DNA of 64,000 bases from Lachnospiraceae bacterium (GCA_910575075.1 CAJTCY010000015.1:61887-125886), one strand, 5' to 3'. Counted from the stretch's first letter, positions 18,720 through 28,104 are shown. Notes: generated from the letters alone by a model not told the origin. Made by a program: numbers and translations.

Positions 18720-19547
18720 CTACAGCACATCTGCAAAATGTACTTTCAGCCGCTTGAATACTGTCGTTCCCAGAATACATACTGCTGCCGTAAAGCACCA
18801 GAAGTACAGTGTCATACCAGGATGTTCAAAAAACCACCGTTTGTCAATCAATGCCTCCCGGTATCCCTGCACAATATAGTACAGAGGATTCAGTTTTAAT
18901 ATTACCATCACTGCGTCTGGAATCTTCTGTTTCATATCGTCAATATTCCACATAATAGGGGTCGCCCATATGCCAATCTGCAGTGCGATGTTAACAATCT
19001 GCCGCATATCGGGGAAAAATACCGATACTGCGCTGGTCAGATAGCTCATTCCCAGTGCGAGAAGCAGAACACCCAGACTGTAATAGATGACCTGCAGCAC
19101 GTACAGATCCGGCATATATCCGTAAAACACAAACAGCATCAACATAAACACTACAAAAAACACATGTACAAAAATAGAAGAAAACACTTTTACCACTGGC
19201 AGAATGTCGATGTTGAACACCACTTTCTTCACCAGATAATGATACTCCGTCAGCACAGCCGTTCCTGCACTGATACAATCGGAAAAGAAAAACCAGGGCA
19301 CAATTCCCGCTACCAGCCACAATATATAGGGCAGCGGCAGTTCTCCGCGGATGCGGGCCGTCGCTCCTATGGCCTTTTCAAAGACAAACCAGTAGATAAA
19401 GACCGTAATAACTGGCTGCACAAATGCCCAGATGGTGCCCAGATAGGAACCTGCAAACTTGGTTTTAAAGTCATTCTTCGCCAGGCTTCCCACCAGCTTG
19501 CGGTTCTCCATCACTTCTACAATGATATTGGGTGATTTTGCATTCAT
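18720..19547 (-). CDS. wzm: Polysaccharide ABC exporter permease (Wzm)
   Basis: 275 residues with about six membrane segments. The N-terminal amphipathic helix and FAGSYLGTIWAFVQPVITVFIYWFVFEKAIG block are typical of O-antigen/teichoic-acid permeases. It is followed after 11 bases by its ATPase (17446-18708). It would move a lipid-linked polymer out of the cytoplasm. Two complete exporter pairs in one locus suggest two different polymers or two stages. The Shine-Dalgarno (AAAGGAAG) is a little far from the ATG. Confidence 0.92.
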   Translation of the reverse strand: MNAKSPNIIVEVMENRKLVGSLAKNDFKTKFAGSYLGTIWAFVQPVITVFIYWFVFEKAIGATARIRGELPLPYILWLVAGIVPWFFFSDCISAGTAVLTEYHYLVKKVVFNIDILPVVKVFSSIFVHVFFVVFMLMLFVFYGYMPDLYVLQVIYYSLGVLLLALGMSYLTSAVSVFFPDMRQIVNIALQIGIWATPIMWNIDDMKQKIPDAVMVILKLNPLYYIVQGYREALIDKRWFFEHPGMTLYFWCFTAAVCILGTTVFKRLKVHFADVL

Positions 19548-19568
19548 ATGTGTTCCGACTTCCTTTGA

Positions 19569-21494
19569 TTATTTTCGAATGGTAACTGATTTGGTCCCGC
19601 TCCAGCTTCCATAAATCTTCTTTCCAGCAGAATCCTTCTGGTAAGCCCTTATCTGTACATAATAAGTAACGCCTTTTTTCAGGCCGCTGATCACTTTGCT
19701 GGTGCTTTTCACCTCTTTTTTCTTCGCTGCCTTCATATTGGCTTTGGTAGAATAGCGAATCTGATAGCCTTTTGCCTTGCTTACCTTCTTAAAAGCAACC
19801 GTCATCTTCCCTCCAGAAGTATTTTTCAGCTTGCGAATGGAGGTCTTCGCCACCTTCACCTTATCCCACTTGGCATAGATGGTGGTCTGTTTTTCAATTT
19901 TACTGTTAAAATTCCATTTGCTTTTACATTTGCTGTCTTTATACCAGCCTGCAAACGTGTATTTTTCCCGTTTGGGGTTGGCTGGTTTTTTTACCGTTCC
20001 TCCCGGCCATACTTTCTGTGAAGAAATTTTCTTCCCGCCTTTGGTATCAAATTTGACGGTATACATCTGTCCTTTCACTTCCGTCTCAGCAACAGGACTG
20101 TCCCACATTCCATCCTGTACTGCAACCGCCTTTACGGTCACATTGGCGGTTACCTTGAAAGCTCCCCTGTAACGGAAGCTTCTGGTAAACGAAGAAGACG
20201 GTTCTTTTCCATCTAACGTATAATAAATTTCAGCCCCAGGTGTGGCCGACTGCAAAGTCACAGAGATATCTTTTGCATTTTTCTTCTGATTAATAGACGG
20301 AGCCGCTGCTCTCTGAGCAGGTACATAGGCCGTTCCCACTTGTTCCCTGGTTGAACCGAGATCCTTTGTGCATTTTGGCGTCATTCCGGTATACATAGCT
20401 TCTTTCTGATGAGACTTCTGCTGTTCCAGTTCCCCGGTAAGTCTGGCTTCACTGACTCCAAAGAAGCTGTACTGTGTAGCCAGTCCTTCTCTTCCATCCA
20501 TATCATCCCAGGTTAAATCCATACAGTACCAGGAATCGTTGAGACGGATCAGGTTCCAGGCATGACTTGTACTGGTAATTCCCATCGTATCAATTTCCAC
20601 ACTGTTCATAAGAATCTCAAAGGCTTTTGTATAACCTGCGCATACTGTATAGTTGTCACAGAACACGCTGTACGCACTCTGATGGTAGGGCGTATAAGGC
20701 TGTGACAATTCAGGCAGCATATCAAATCCCGGATCATACATAATCTTCTTAACAATCAGGTCATGCGCAATTCTTGCCTTCTCCAGATCATTTGCCCCCT
20801 GCAAAACCTGGTCTCTCATAAAATCAATCTGTGCCTTAAATTCGGCTGTCGCCATGCTCCTCACACTGCCTCTGGCAAACTGGTCATATATTCCAGGATA
20901 GAAGACATCCTTGTATTTTCCAGATATTAACTTTTCTCCATATACATAACTGTTATTCAGAAAATAATATTGAGGATTAGCATAAGAAAATATAACAAAC
21001 AGGCTTCTCGCCTGATAGGCAGGCACACCCATCTCTCCATTTATAATCTCTCCCAGCACATTGGAACTACCATTACTATACCGCATCAATGTGGCATTCT
21101 GGGCAGTCGTCAGATATCTGCTGCACAAATTATCCAGAGCGTCCCAGAATTTCCGTTCCTTGTCGTTCAACTGGTTATAAATATAATTGGAAGAATACAT
21201 ATCCCAATAGGTACTATATTGCTGAGAACCATAAGTTTCTGACCCGGATGCCAGCCCACGCTCCTTCTCCTCTGCAAATACAGTCTCTGAAGCCTCCTCT
21301 GCTGAAATCTTTATGGCTTCTGGTTCCAGGCATCCGCCCAGCGGATATCTCTGATCTTCAGGCTGATTAGCCTGTTCTGTCCCTTCCTCTGCTGAAACCA
21401 TGCTCTGAACAGAATCCGCCAGGACAGCATCTACAGGAAGCCCCGATAAGAGTACAGCTCCTGTCAGTAAAAATGTTAAAATACGCTTTTTCAC
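19569..21494 (-). CDS. Secreted transglutaminase-like protein with chitobiase-like, InlB-type and FnIII-like modules
   Basis: Start taken as GTG at 21494 (VKKRILTFLLTGAVLLSG), because GGAGGG lies just upstream; about 641 residues with a clear signal peptide ending near AVLA. Residues about 230-360 are a transglutaminase-like domain with the expected triad: Cys in VCAGYTKAF, His in TSHAWNLI, Asp in CMDLTWDD. Next comes a chitobiase C-terminal-like module (PGAEIYYTLDGKEP), one InlB/Flg_new repeat (YTVKFDTKGGKK...YTFAGWYKD) and a lysine-rich FnIII-like domain (YYVQIRAYQ) at the end. No sortase motif. It sits between rfbC and wzm, so a surface role linked to the glycan is likely: wall crosslinking, proteolysis or binding. 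Confidence 0.82.
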   Translation of the reverse strand: MKKRILTFLLTGAVLLSGLPVDAVLADSVQSMVSAEEGTEQANQPEDQRYPLGGCLEPEAIKISAEEASETVFAEEKERGLASGSETYGSQQYSTYWDMYSSNYIYNQLNDKERKFWDALDNLCSRYLTTAQNATLMRYSNGSSNVLGEIINGEMGVPAYQARSLFVIFSYANPQYYFLNNSYVYGEKLISGKYKDVFYPGIYDQFARGSVRSMATAEFKAQIDFMRDQVLQGANDLEKARIAHDLIVKKIMYDPGFDMLPELSQPYTPYHQSAYSVFCDNYTVCAGYTKAFEILMNSVEIDTMGITSTSHAWNLIRLNDSWYCMDLTWDDMDGREGLATQYSFFGVSEARLTGELEQQKSHQKEAMYTGMTPKCTKDLGSTREQVGTAYVPAQRAAAPSINQKKNAKDISVTLQSATPGAEIYYTLDGKEPSSSFTRSFRYRGAFKVTANVTVKAVAVQDGMWDSPVAETEVKGQMYTVKFDTKGGKKISSQKVWPGGTVKKPANPKREKYTFAGWYKDSKCKSKWNFNSKIEKQTTIYAKWDKVKVAKTSIRKLKNTSGGKMTVAFKKVSKAKGYQIRYSTKANMKAAKKKEVKSTSKVISGLKKGVTYYVQIRAYQKDSAGKKIYGSWSGTKSVTIRK

Positions 21495-21517
21495 AGACGT
21501 CCCTCCTTTATTCCCCA

Positions 21518-22093
21518 CTATTTTCGGCTGTCCAGATACTCCTGGAGGCCTCCCCAGACTTTATCTTTCTCAGACATAATCAGGTCTTCTTCTGTCATTC
21601 CTTCCGGCATAGGCCATTCCACGCCGATCTCTTCATCCTTCCATAACAGTCCGCCCTCATCATTGGGATGATAAAAATCTGTCACCTTATAGCAGAACTC
21701 TGCAAAATCAGACAGTACCACAAATCCATGCGCGAACCCTTTGGGGATGTAAAACTGCTTTTTATTTTCCGCTGACAAAGTAACACCAAACCATTTTCCA
21801 AAAGTCTCGGAACCCTCCCGCAGATCGACAGCAACGTCAAAGACCTCTCCATTCACTACACGCACCAGCTTATCCTGCGGATAGTTAATCTGAAAATGCA
21901 GTCCGCGAAGCACACCTTTCTTAGATGCCGACTGATTATCCTGTACAAACTTACAGTCAATGCCAGCTTCTTTAAAATCATTATAATTATAAGTTTCCAT
22001 AAAATATCCCCTGGCATCACCGAACACTGCCGGCTCAATCACCCTAAGGCCTTTAATCCCATTACAATCATCTGTCACTTTAATCTTTCCCAT
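21518..22093 (-). CDS. rfbC: dTDP-4-dehydrorhamnose 3,5-epimerase
   Basis: 191 residues, normal length. Cupin-fold epimerase signatures: PAVFGDARGYFMETYN, FVQDNQSASKKGVLRGLHFQ (the catalytic His is in RGLHFQ), DVAVDLREGS, KQFYIPKGFAHGF. It makes dTDP-4-keto-L-rhamnose, the third step to dTDP-L-rhamnose. AGGAGG precedes the ATG. It is adjacent to rfbA, while rfbB and rfbD are 14 kb away at 36963-38958. Confidence 0.97.
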   Translation of the reverse strand: MGKIKVTDDCNGIKGLRVIEPAVFGDARGYFMETYNYNDFKEAGIDCKFVQDNQSASKKGVLRGLHFQINYPQDKLVRVVNGEVFDVAVDLREGSETFGKWFGVTLSAENKKQFYIPKGFAHGFVVLSDFAEFCYKVTDFYHPNDEGGLLWKDEEIGVEWPMPEGMTEEDLIMSEKDKVWGGLQEYLDSRK

Positions 22094-22145
22094 TTTCGCT
22101 TAACCTCCTGCGTCCTGCTCCTTTGTAATCCGGATCACTCTTTTT

Positions 22146-23024
22146 CTACAATCCTTCCGCAATTTCCATCAAATACTGTCCATATTCTGTCTTCATCAGC
22201 GGCTCTGCCAGCCTCTTTAACTGTTCTTTATCAATAAATTCCCGTTTGTAAGCAATCTCCTCAATGCATGAAATGTAAAGTCCCTGGCGTTTCTGGAAAG
22301 CTGACACAAAATCCGCTGCCGCCAGAAGCATATCATGGCTGCCAGTGTCCAGCCACGCAAAACCTCTGCCGAGCGTTTCCACCTTCAGACTGCCCCGTTT
22401 TAAATACTCATTGTTGACACTGGTAATTTCTATCTCTCCCCGCGCTGAGGGTTTTACATTCCTGGCAATTTCCACGACATCGTTATCGTAGAAATACAAT
22501 CCCGGAACTGCATAGTTAGATTTTGGATGCTCCGGCTTCTCCTCAATGGAAATAGCCGTGCCCTGCCGGTCAAATTCCACCACGCCGTACTCTCTGGGAT
22601 CTCTGACATAATAACCGAAAATAGTCGCCCCCGGCTGGCTCTCTGTACGCTCTGCGGCTGTCCGCAGCACCTTGGAGAAGCTCTGTCCATAGAAAATGTT
22701 ATCTCCCAGCACCAGCGCCACTGCATCTTTGCCAATGAATTCTGCTCCGATAATAAAGGCATCGGCAAGTCCTCTGGGTTCTTCCTGCACCTCATAGGCA
22801 AACTTCATGCCGAGCTGGCTTCCATCGCCTAAGAGCTGTTCAAACACCGGAAGATCCCTGGGTGTGGAGATAATCAATACCTCCCGAATCCCTGCCAGCA
22901 TAAGAGTAGACAGGGGATAATAAATCATAGGCTTATCATACACAGGCATAATCTGCTTGGATATCGCTTTGGTTAATGGGTACAGTCTTGTTCCGGAACC
23001 TCCGGCTAAAATAATTCCTTTCAT
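22146..23024 (-). CDS. rfbA: Glucose-1-phosphate thymidylyltransferase
   Basis: 292 residues, full length. [18 protein letters not shown] is the nucleotide-binding signature; [39 protein letters not shown] and [10 protein letters not shown] complete the RmlA pattern. It makes dTDP-glucose from dTTP and glucose-1-phosphate, the first step of dTDP-rhamnose synthesis. GGAGG upstream. With rfbC, rfbB and rfbD in this window the pathway is complete, so a rhamnose-containing polymer is very likely. Confidence 0.97.
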   Translation of the reverse strand: MKGIILAGGSGTRLYPLTKAISKQIMPVYDKPMIYYPLSTLMLAGIREVLIISTPRDLPVFEQLLGDGSQLGMKFAYEVQEEPRGLADAFIIGAEFIGKDAVALVLGDNIFYGQSFSKVLRTAAERTESQPGATIFGYYVRDPREYGVVEFDRQGTAISIEEKPEHPKSNYAVPGLYFYDNDVVEIARNVKPSARGEIEITSVNNEYLKRGSLKVETLGRGFAWLDTGSHDMLLAAADFVSAFQKRQGLYISCIEEIAYKREFIDKEQLKRLAEPLMKTEYGQYLMEIAEGL

Positions 23025-23090
23025 GGATCAACCTCCGACTTAATATACTCTTTCTATTTCTATTCTAAAAACTGTCCGCAGAAATTCTGT

Positions 23091-23885
23091 TTATTCCTTT
23101 CGGACATACACGCTTCTCAATTCTGAGTTCTCAACCAGCCTGTAACCAGCCTCATTCAGATAATCACCCATCTCATACGCAATGGGGGTGACAATGTAGT
23201 CCACCTTTTTCTTCTTCAACGCCTTTGCCAGCCTTTGAGGTTCATCCTTTGCACCGTAGTTTACAGCATGAATTAAAACCTTTTCCGTCTTATACTTTCC
23301 AGCATTTTCATAGCCTTCCATATTATTATGGAACTGATATGCTCCACGGCTGATTCCCCACACCAGAGAGGGGTCATAAAGCCTTGCTGCAAGCTGGCAC
23401 TCATAATCAAAGATTACCACCGGCGATTCCTTTTTTTTATCTTTTTCAATAATTTCACAGACCTGTATCACATCATTGGAGAGATTATAAGGATTTTCCG
23501 GAATGCGTATGCTGCCTTCTGTAAGAAAACTGCTTTTCCCACCCCAGAAAAGAATAAATATCAATCCTAACACCACTGCCTTTTCCCATCGTTTTTCCCG
23601 TTCCATTACTACTTTCGTTCCAGTCCAGGCGATCAGGGGCAGAATTGGAATGGCCCAGATAAATCGGTAATAAGTAGATTGATCTGTAATCTTCCCCATC
23701 ACTTTCATGGACAGGTCATTAAAAACAAACAAAAGGCTCAATATGAAAACAAACAAAAGACGTTTACGCCCGCTCTCTTTTCCATAGCAGAATACATATA
23801 TTACGCAAACCCAAAAAGCAGACAAAAACATGGTTGTCCCGGCATAAGCCTGGAAGGTCTGCATTAAATTCTCCACACCATACAT
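23091..23885 (-). CDS. Membrane protein, apparent C-terminal half of a DUF6077-type protein
   Basis: 264 residues: about four membrane segments (FLSAFWVCVIYVFCY, LLFVFILSLLFVFN, FIWAIPILPLIAWTG, VVLGLIFILFWGG), then a soluble domain of about 140 residues (VVIFDYECQLAARLYDPSLVWGISRGAYQF; VDYIVTPIAYEMGDYL). The soluble tail resembles those of GT-C-type membrane enzymes. The preceding gene ends in a membrane helix without such a tail, so the two may be halves of one ancestral protein. However, it has its own good Shine-Dalgarno (GAGGAA) and lies in a different frame, 35 bases after the upstream stop. It could be a genuine two-gene split or a frameshifted gene. Confidence 0.6.
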   Translation of the reverse strand: MYGVENLMQTFQAYAGTTMFLSAFWVCVIYVFCYGKESGRKRLLFVFILSLLFVFNDLSMKVMGKITDQSTYYRFIWAIPILPLIAWTGTKVVMEREKRWEKAVVLGLIFILFWGGKSSFLTEGSIRIPENPYNLSNDVIQVCEIIEKDKKKESPVVIFDYECQLAARLYDPSLVWGISRGAYQFHNNMEGYENAGKYKTEKVLIHAVNYGAKDEPQRLAKALKKKKVDYIVTPIAYEMGDYLNEAGYRLVENSELRSVYVRKE

Positions 23886-23920
23886 AGCAATTCCTCGTTA
23901 TTTTCCTTTCCTGTTTCTCC

Positions 23921-24982
23921 TTATTTGATCATAATTCGAAATCCCTGTGAATACAGAAAATAAATTATCAAATAAACTCCATTCGGCAAAGCACAGCAAA
24001 AGCAACGCAACAAAGTCTTCCAGGACCTCCTGTTAAACCACTGTGCAAGCACTGCAATCACCATCAGCGCCGGCACGATCACGAGAGAAGACATAGATAT
24101 CGGCACGCTTGCAAAAGAAACAGCAGCCATCAGCGCCCAATGCTCTCTCTTCTCCTGTTCCTCCCAAAAACAGAGTACGGCATAAAACATTGCCGGTATC
24201 ACCACATTTGCGCAGAATCCCTTTGCTTCATATGCCCGAATCAGCAGAAAATCTGAGCTGCTGTACATGGTCTGAAACCCAAAGTGCATCAGAAACACCA
24301 GCCCCGTCATAAAAAGCGCTTTTTTTTCATCACCTGAAAACAAACGTTTTCCCATTGTAAAGAGAATCAGTCCATGCATCAGAATACAGACTGTTCCCAG
24401 CACATATTTCTGAACCATTATGCCGCCCACGGCTGTGAGCCTGCATAAAAATGCGGAATGCATGTAAAATGCTGACATGGCATACCTCAGATTCAGAACT
24501 TTTGCCATTACACCGGAATTTCCTTCATAGACATACATGGTATCTGTATATACGGTAGTATTTACTGTTCCAATATAATCTGTAGTGTCCCATCCCATAT
24601 ACTGCTGGGTTCCCTGAAACCAGCAGGCAAAAAGCACAAGCAAAACCACCGCTGCCAGAAGAATTCCCTTCACTCTCCACAGCCCAGCAAACATATTCCC
24701 CACAAAAGCTGCCAGTTTTCTCCATGATGTGGCCAGCACAAACAGATTCATTGCAACGGCAATGCCAATCCAAAGCCAGACCAGTTCATGAAAAGGCCTC
24801 TGTAATAAGATCAGCGGCAGCGCTGCCATCTGAAATAATCCAAAATAGATAAAAAAGCCCAAAATCTCTGTTTCACAGGCCGACATTTTCAAACGGAATA
24901 TCTTCTGGGTTCCAATTCCATATATTCCCCATTCTATTGCCAAAAGTATCATCATCAGCAGACATGCTGCAAGCTGTATCAT
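23921..24982 (-). CDS. Polytopic membrane protein, DUF6077-like N-terminal part
   Basis: 353 residues with about nine membrane segments. The loop GWDTTDYIGTVNTTVYTDTM, the following RYAMSAFYMHSAFLCRL and RAYEAKGFCANVVIPAMFY look like DUF6077 proteins of Lachnospiraceae, known only as polytopic proteins near glycan clusters and possibly GT-C-fold glycosyltransferases. It ends abruptly after YLIIYFLYSQGFRIMIK. AGGAG upstream, and a consensus promoter lies just before it (25018-25046), making it the first gene of the long leftward surface-glycan operon. Confidence 0.65.
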   Translation of the reverse strand: MIQLAACLLMMILLAIEWGIYGIGTQKIFRLKMSACETEILGFFIYFGLFQMAALPLILLQRPFHELVWLWIGIAVAMNLFVLATSWRKLAAFVGNMFAGLWRVKGILLAAVVLLVLFACWFQGTQQYMGWDTTDYIGTVNTTVYTDTMYVYEGNSGVMAKVLNLRYAMSAFYMHSAFLCRLTAVGGIMVQKYVLGTVCILMHGLILFTMGKRLFSGDEKKALFMTGLVFLMHFGFQTMYSSSDFLLIRAYEAKGFCANVVIPAMFYAVLCFWEEQEKREHWALMAAVSFASVPISMSSLVIVPALMVIAVLAQWFNRRSWKTLLRCFCCALPNGVYLIIYFLYSQGFRIMIK

Positions 24983-25017
24983 AATCTTTCTCCTACTAAA
25001 CAGTCTAAATTTGCTCT

Positions 25018-25046
25018 ATTATAGCATTTTCTCACAGTAATTGCAA
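25018..25046 (-). promoter_or_regulatory. Sigma-A-type promoter for the leftward surface-glycan operon
   Basis: Read on the minus strand: -35 TTGCAA (25041-25046), 17-base spacer, -10 TATAAT (25018-25023). It lies about 36 bases before the ATG of the 23921-24982 gene, whose leader carries AGGAG. No other equally good promoter was noticed inside the 25-kb block, so it may drive most of it. Confidence 0.7.
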
Positions 25047-25075
25047 ATTTATCCACTTTTGCCAGATTAATTATA

Positions 25076-25111
25076 AAATGGACTGCCGCCTAATAAAGCA
25101 GCAGCCCATTT
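25076..25111 (-). terminator. Rho-independent terminator after the DUF5722 gene
   Basis: On the minus strand AAATGGGCTGC pairs with GCAGTCCATTT (11 bp, one G-T pair) and is followed by TATAATT. It separates the glycosidase-like gene from the operon promoter downstream. Confidence 0.6.
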
Positions 25112-25146
25112 ACGCCTATCCTTTTTATCCCCTTGCCAAAGTCAGA

Positions 25147-28062
25147 TTACCGCCTATACATTTTATAAATCCTGCTTTTCTTATATCCTGGGACAAGTTT
25201 TTTCCACGATTTTCCTCCAATCACCTTCAGATAACGCTTGGTATATTTCTCAAATTTTGTAGTGTCCATATATTTAAACACCGTGAAAGACTCTTTCCCT
25301 TTGATGCCCATACGCAGTCCCTGTGCAACTTCCACTGGATGATCGTAATAGCTCCGGATAATAAAGGCGTCCACCATTGGATTGCATGCCGCAATATAAT
25401 AACTGTAGGCAATAGCTGCCGCCTGGTTCGCCTGCCCCCAGGAGGATGAATACCCCTGCTCTGACAGGATAACCCGCACAGAGGAACCATAGTTTCTTTT
25501 AATATAGTTCGTCAAAACACTGAGGTTTTTCATGGTAACATAGGGCGAATGTTCGTCATCTGTTACCCCAAATCCCTGCCAGAAATTAGTATACGTCAGC
25601 GGACTGGAATAAGCATGGTACGCAAGATTCCATTTCAGGCCTTTCTGAACACGCTTCAAATGCCAATTGAAAGAAGTAATGACATGCTTCGCACTGTAAC
25701 CGCCTGCTACTGATGTATTCCAGAAATTATCGGTACAGATAAAAACACGTGCATTGGAGTACTGGCTTCTGACTGCATAATACAGACTGCGGAATGCAAC
25801 CGTATAAGTCCTGAAATATGCATGTTCTGTCATTCCTCCTTTATAATTCCAGGCTTTAGGATTGTTTACTTCATTGCCCAAAACCCAGTTTGACACATAG
25901 CAGTTTTTCTTGCCAAATATATTGCCGAGATAACTGAAAATGGCTTCCATCTTCTCTCTCGCAGAGCTGGTGTAAACGTTCCATGAATAGTAAGGCGCAG
26001 CCCCGGCCACCCGGGCGTTGGGGTGAATCAAATCCGTGTGCCCTGCAGTCCAGTCCAGCATAATCTGCATGGTAACATTGATCCCTTTCTTGTTGCATTC
26101 CGACACAATCTCACGGTAAGCATCCATCTGATTAAAGTAATAAGTCTTCCCATTATATTGATAAGGCACGGTTGCATTGCTGCAGAGCATGGAAACAGTC
26201 AAATTGAGGAAATTATTCTTTGCGCCGCAATCGTCAATCTCATTCATACTGCTATAAAATTGTATGCCCTTTTTGGTTTTGCCAAGTTTATATTTTGATT
26301 TGTTGCCTGCTGATTTTTCAGGATTATTAACATACGACGAACTGCTGATCAATTTATAATTTCCGTTCTTTTTTACTGCTATGCCAAACATGGATACTGC
26401 ATAGCCCTGGTTTTCTGCTGTTTTCAGAGAAAAAGATATTTTTTTCTTTTTATAGACTTTCTTTGCCATCCGGTATGGTTTTTTATTCATCGGATTAACA
26501 TAAACCAGATAATAGCAGTCGTCGTCGCTTCTCACCCGGTTCTTAATCGTGGCGCTGACCTTAATCTTTCCTGTTCCTGTGGCTTTGCATGCTGTCAGTT
26601 TTGCTGAATCCTTCTTAGGACTGCGGGTGCACTTTACCCATTTGGCATAAAAAACTTTATTTCCGGTACTGCCCGCCTTTATCTGCCCTACACGTTTCTT
26701 TAAATTTGCATCTGTATACCAGCCGTCAAAATCGTAACCGCTCCTGGTGGGCGCTGGCAGATCAAACGTACTGTTTGCGGCCGTATAAGTTTTCCTGGCT
26801 GAGGATTTCAGATTTCCTCCTCTGAGATAATATGTAATATTATAGGTAATCGGCGTCCATTTAGCATAAAGAACTACGGTGCCGTTTAAGGTCGTGGTAA
26901 GTGTTTTTACCTGCGCGCCATCTTTAAAGTTTTTGCCTTTTCCATCTTTTTGGGTATTCCATCCTGCAAAAGTATACCCTTTCCGCTGAAAGCGGTTCTT
27001 ATTCAGGCTGCTGGCTGTTCCGTACACATGGCTGCTCAAAGCGACTGTACCGCTGCTGGCTCCGTTGCCGTCATATTTCACGGTATAGGAATTTCCTTTC
27101 CACATGGCGTACAATATGAAGGTATCTCCATCTTCCTGGTCATCACGCCCAAACTTCTGCTTATCTGTGTATGATTCTCCTGTACCGTCTTTACGTGTGT
27201 TCCATCCCACAAAAGTATACCCTGATTTTTGATACTTGTTTTTGAACAAACTTTTGACCTTGCCGCAGGTATATTTCTCTTCTTTCATCGTTCCGGTACC
27301 GCCGTTTGCGTCAAAGCGGACCATATAAGTCCCAAGTTCCCATATTGCTTTTAACACCACAACAGCGTCTTCCTGGTCTGTAAGATTTTTCACTGAGGAA
27401 CCAGGAGCATAATCTGAAACGTCCTCTAAACTCCATCCAATAAAAACATACCCAGACTTTTTCCCCGCCTCTGCGGGCAGTATCTGTTCTTCATCATACG
27501 TAAACGTCTGTTCTGGTATCTCATCACCGATGCCGCCGTTTAGATCAAACTGTACCCGGTATATAATTGGCACCCATGCGGCAAGGAGAGCGATATTCTC
27601 TGTGATTGGCTGGTCAAAATTATAATATTTTCCCTCATCGTCCAGCCATCCCTGAAATAAATAACCTTTTTTCTGCGGCACCGCAACTGCTGCTGCGTCT
27701 GGTATTTCCCCCTTTTTTACCTGCAGGGACGCACTGGTCTCTCCTTCTGGAGTTGTTCCGCCTGCCAGATTAAAGTAAATGGTATATTCCTCCTGCTCCT
27801 GTTCTCCTCCTGGAGGCTGAGGATCTGGCTGTTCTCCTCCTGGAATTTCAGGATCTTCCGGATCTTCGCCTGGACTCTCCGAATCCCCGCTAGGAACCTC
27901 CGGGTTCAGCGGGTCTTGCCCTGGTATATTCTCCCCCCCTGTTTCCTGTTCCGTCTGTTCCTGCTGCCGTCCCTCTGAACTGCCAGCGGCATACAAACTG
28001 GTTCCATCCATTGTCAGCAGCATACAAACTGCCAATAAGATTGATATTATCCTCTTTCTCAT
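25147..28062 (-). CDS. Secreted DUF5722 glycosidase-like protein with five InlB-type repeats
   Basis: 971 residues. Signal peptide (MRKRIISILLAVCMLL...YAA), then a Pro/Glu/Gly-rich linker (to about 90), then five InlB B/Flg_new repeats (about 90-480), each of the form Y-x-V-x-F/Y-D-x-N-G-G ... GYxFxGW ... YAxW. The C-terminal half (about 490-971) is a DUF5722-like TIM-barrel domain; NWVLGNEVN near 730 and VILSEQGYSS near 866 carry glutamates placed like the acid/base and nucleophile of retaining glycoside hydrolases. No sortase motif or SLH domain, so it is probably held by the repeats or released. It has its own promoter and terminator. Substrate unknown; trimming the locally made polymer is one possibility. 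Confidence 0.85.
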   Translation of the reverse strand: MRKRIISILLAVCMLLTMDGTSLYAAGSSEGRQQEQTEQETGGENIPGQDPLNPEVPSGDSESPGEDPEDPEIPGGEQPDPQPPGGEQEQEEYTIYFNLAGGTTPEGETSASLQVKKGEIPDAAAVAVPQKKGYLFQGWLDDEGKYYNFDQPITENIALLAAWVPIIYRVQFDLNGGIGDEIPEQTFTYDEEQILPAEAGKKSGYVFIGWSLEDVSDYAPGSSVKNLTDQEDAVVVLKAIWELGTYMVRFDANGGTGTMKEEKYTCGKVKSLFKNKYQKSGYTFVGWNTRKDGTGESYTDKQKFGRDDQEDGDTFILYAMWKGNSYTVKYDGNGASSGTVALSSHVYGTASSLNKNRFQRKGYTFAGWNTQKDGKGKNFKDGAQVKTLTTTLNGTVVLYAKWTPITYNITYYLRGGNLKSSARKTYTAANSTFDLPAPTRSGYDFDGWYTDANLKKRVGQIKAGSTGNKVFYAKWVKCTRSPKKDSAKLTACKATGTGKIKVSATIKNRVRSDDDCYYLVYVNPMNKKPYRMAKKVYKKKKISFSLKTAENQGYAVSMFGIAVKKNGNYKLISSSSYVNNPEKSAGNKSKYKLGKTKKGIQFYSSMNEIDDCGAKNNFLNLTVSMLCSNATVPYQYNGKTYYFNQMDAYREIVSECNKKGINVTMQIMLDWTAGHTDLIHPNARVAGAAPYYSWNVYTSSAREKMEAIFSYLGNIFGKKNCYVSNWVLGNEVNNPKAWNYKGGMTEHAYFRTYTVAFRSLYYAVRSQYSNARVFICTDNFWNTSVAGGYSAKHVITSFNWHLKRVQKGLKWNLAYHAYSSPLTYTNFWQGFGVTDDEHSPYVTMKNLSVLTNYIKRNYGSSVRVILSEQGYSSSWGQANQAAAIAYSYYIAACNPMVDAFIIRSYYDHPVEVAQGLRMGIKGKESFTVFKYMDTTKFEKYTKRYLKVIGGKSWKKLVPGYKKSRIYKMYRR

Positions 28063-28104
28063 ATCTCATCCTTTTCTTTTGCTTTATGATTAATTTTCGT
28101 CTCT

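Noticed and set aside
25147..28062. DNA-level repeats in the InlB-repeat region as a possible CRISPR or satellite array
   Set aside because: The repetition is at protein level (about 75-residue modules with diverged codons), not identical short DNA repeats with spacers.
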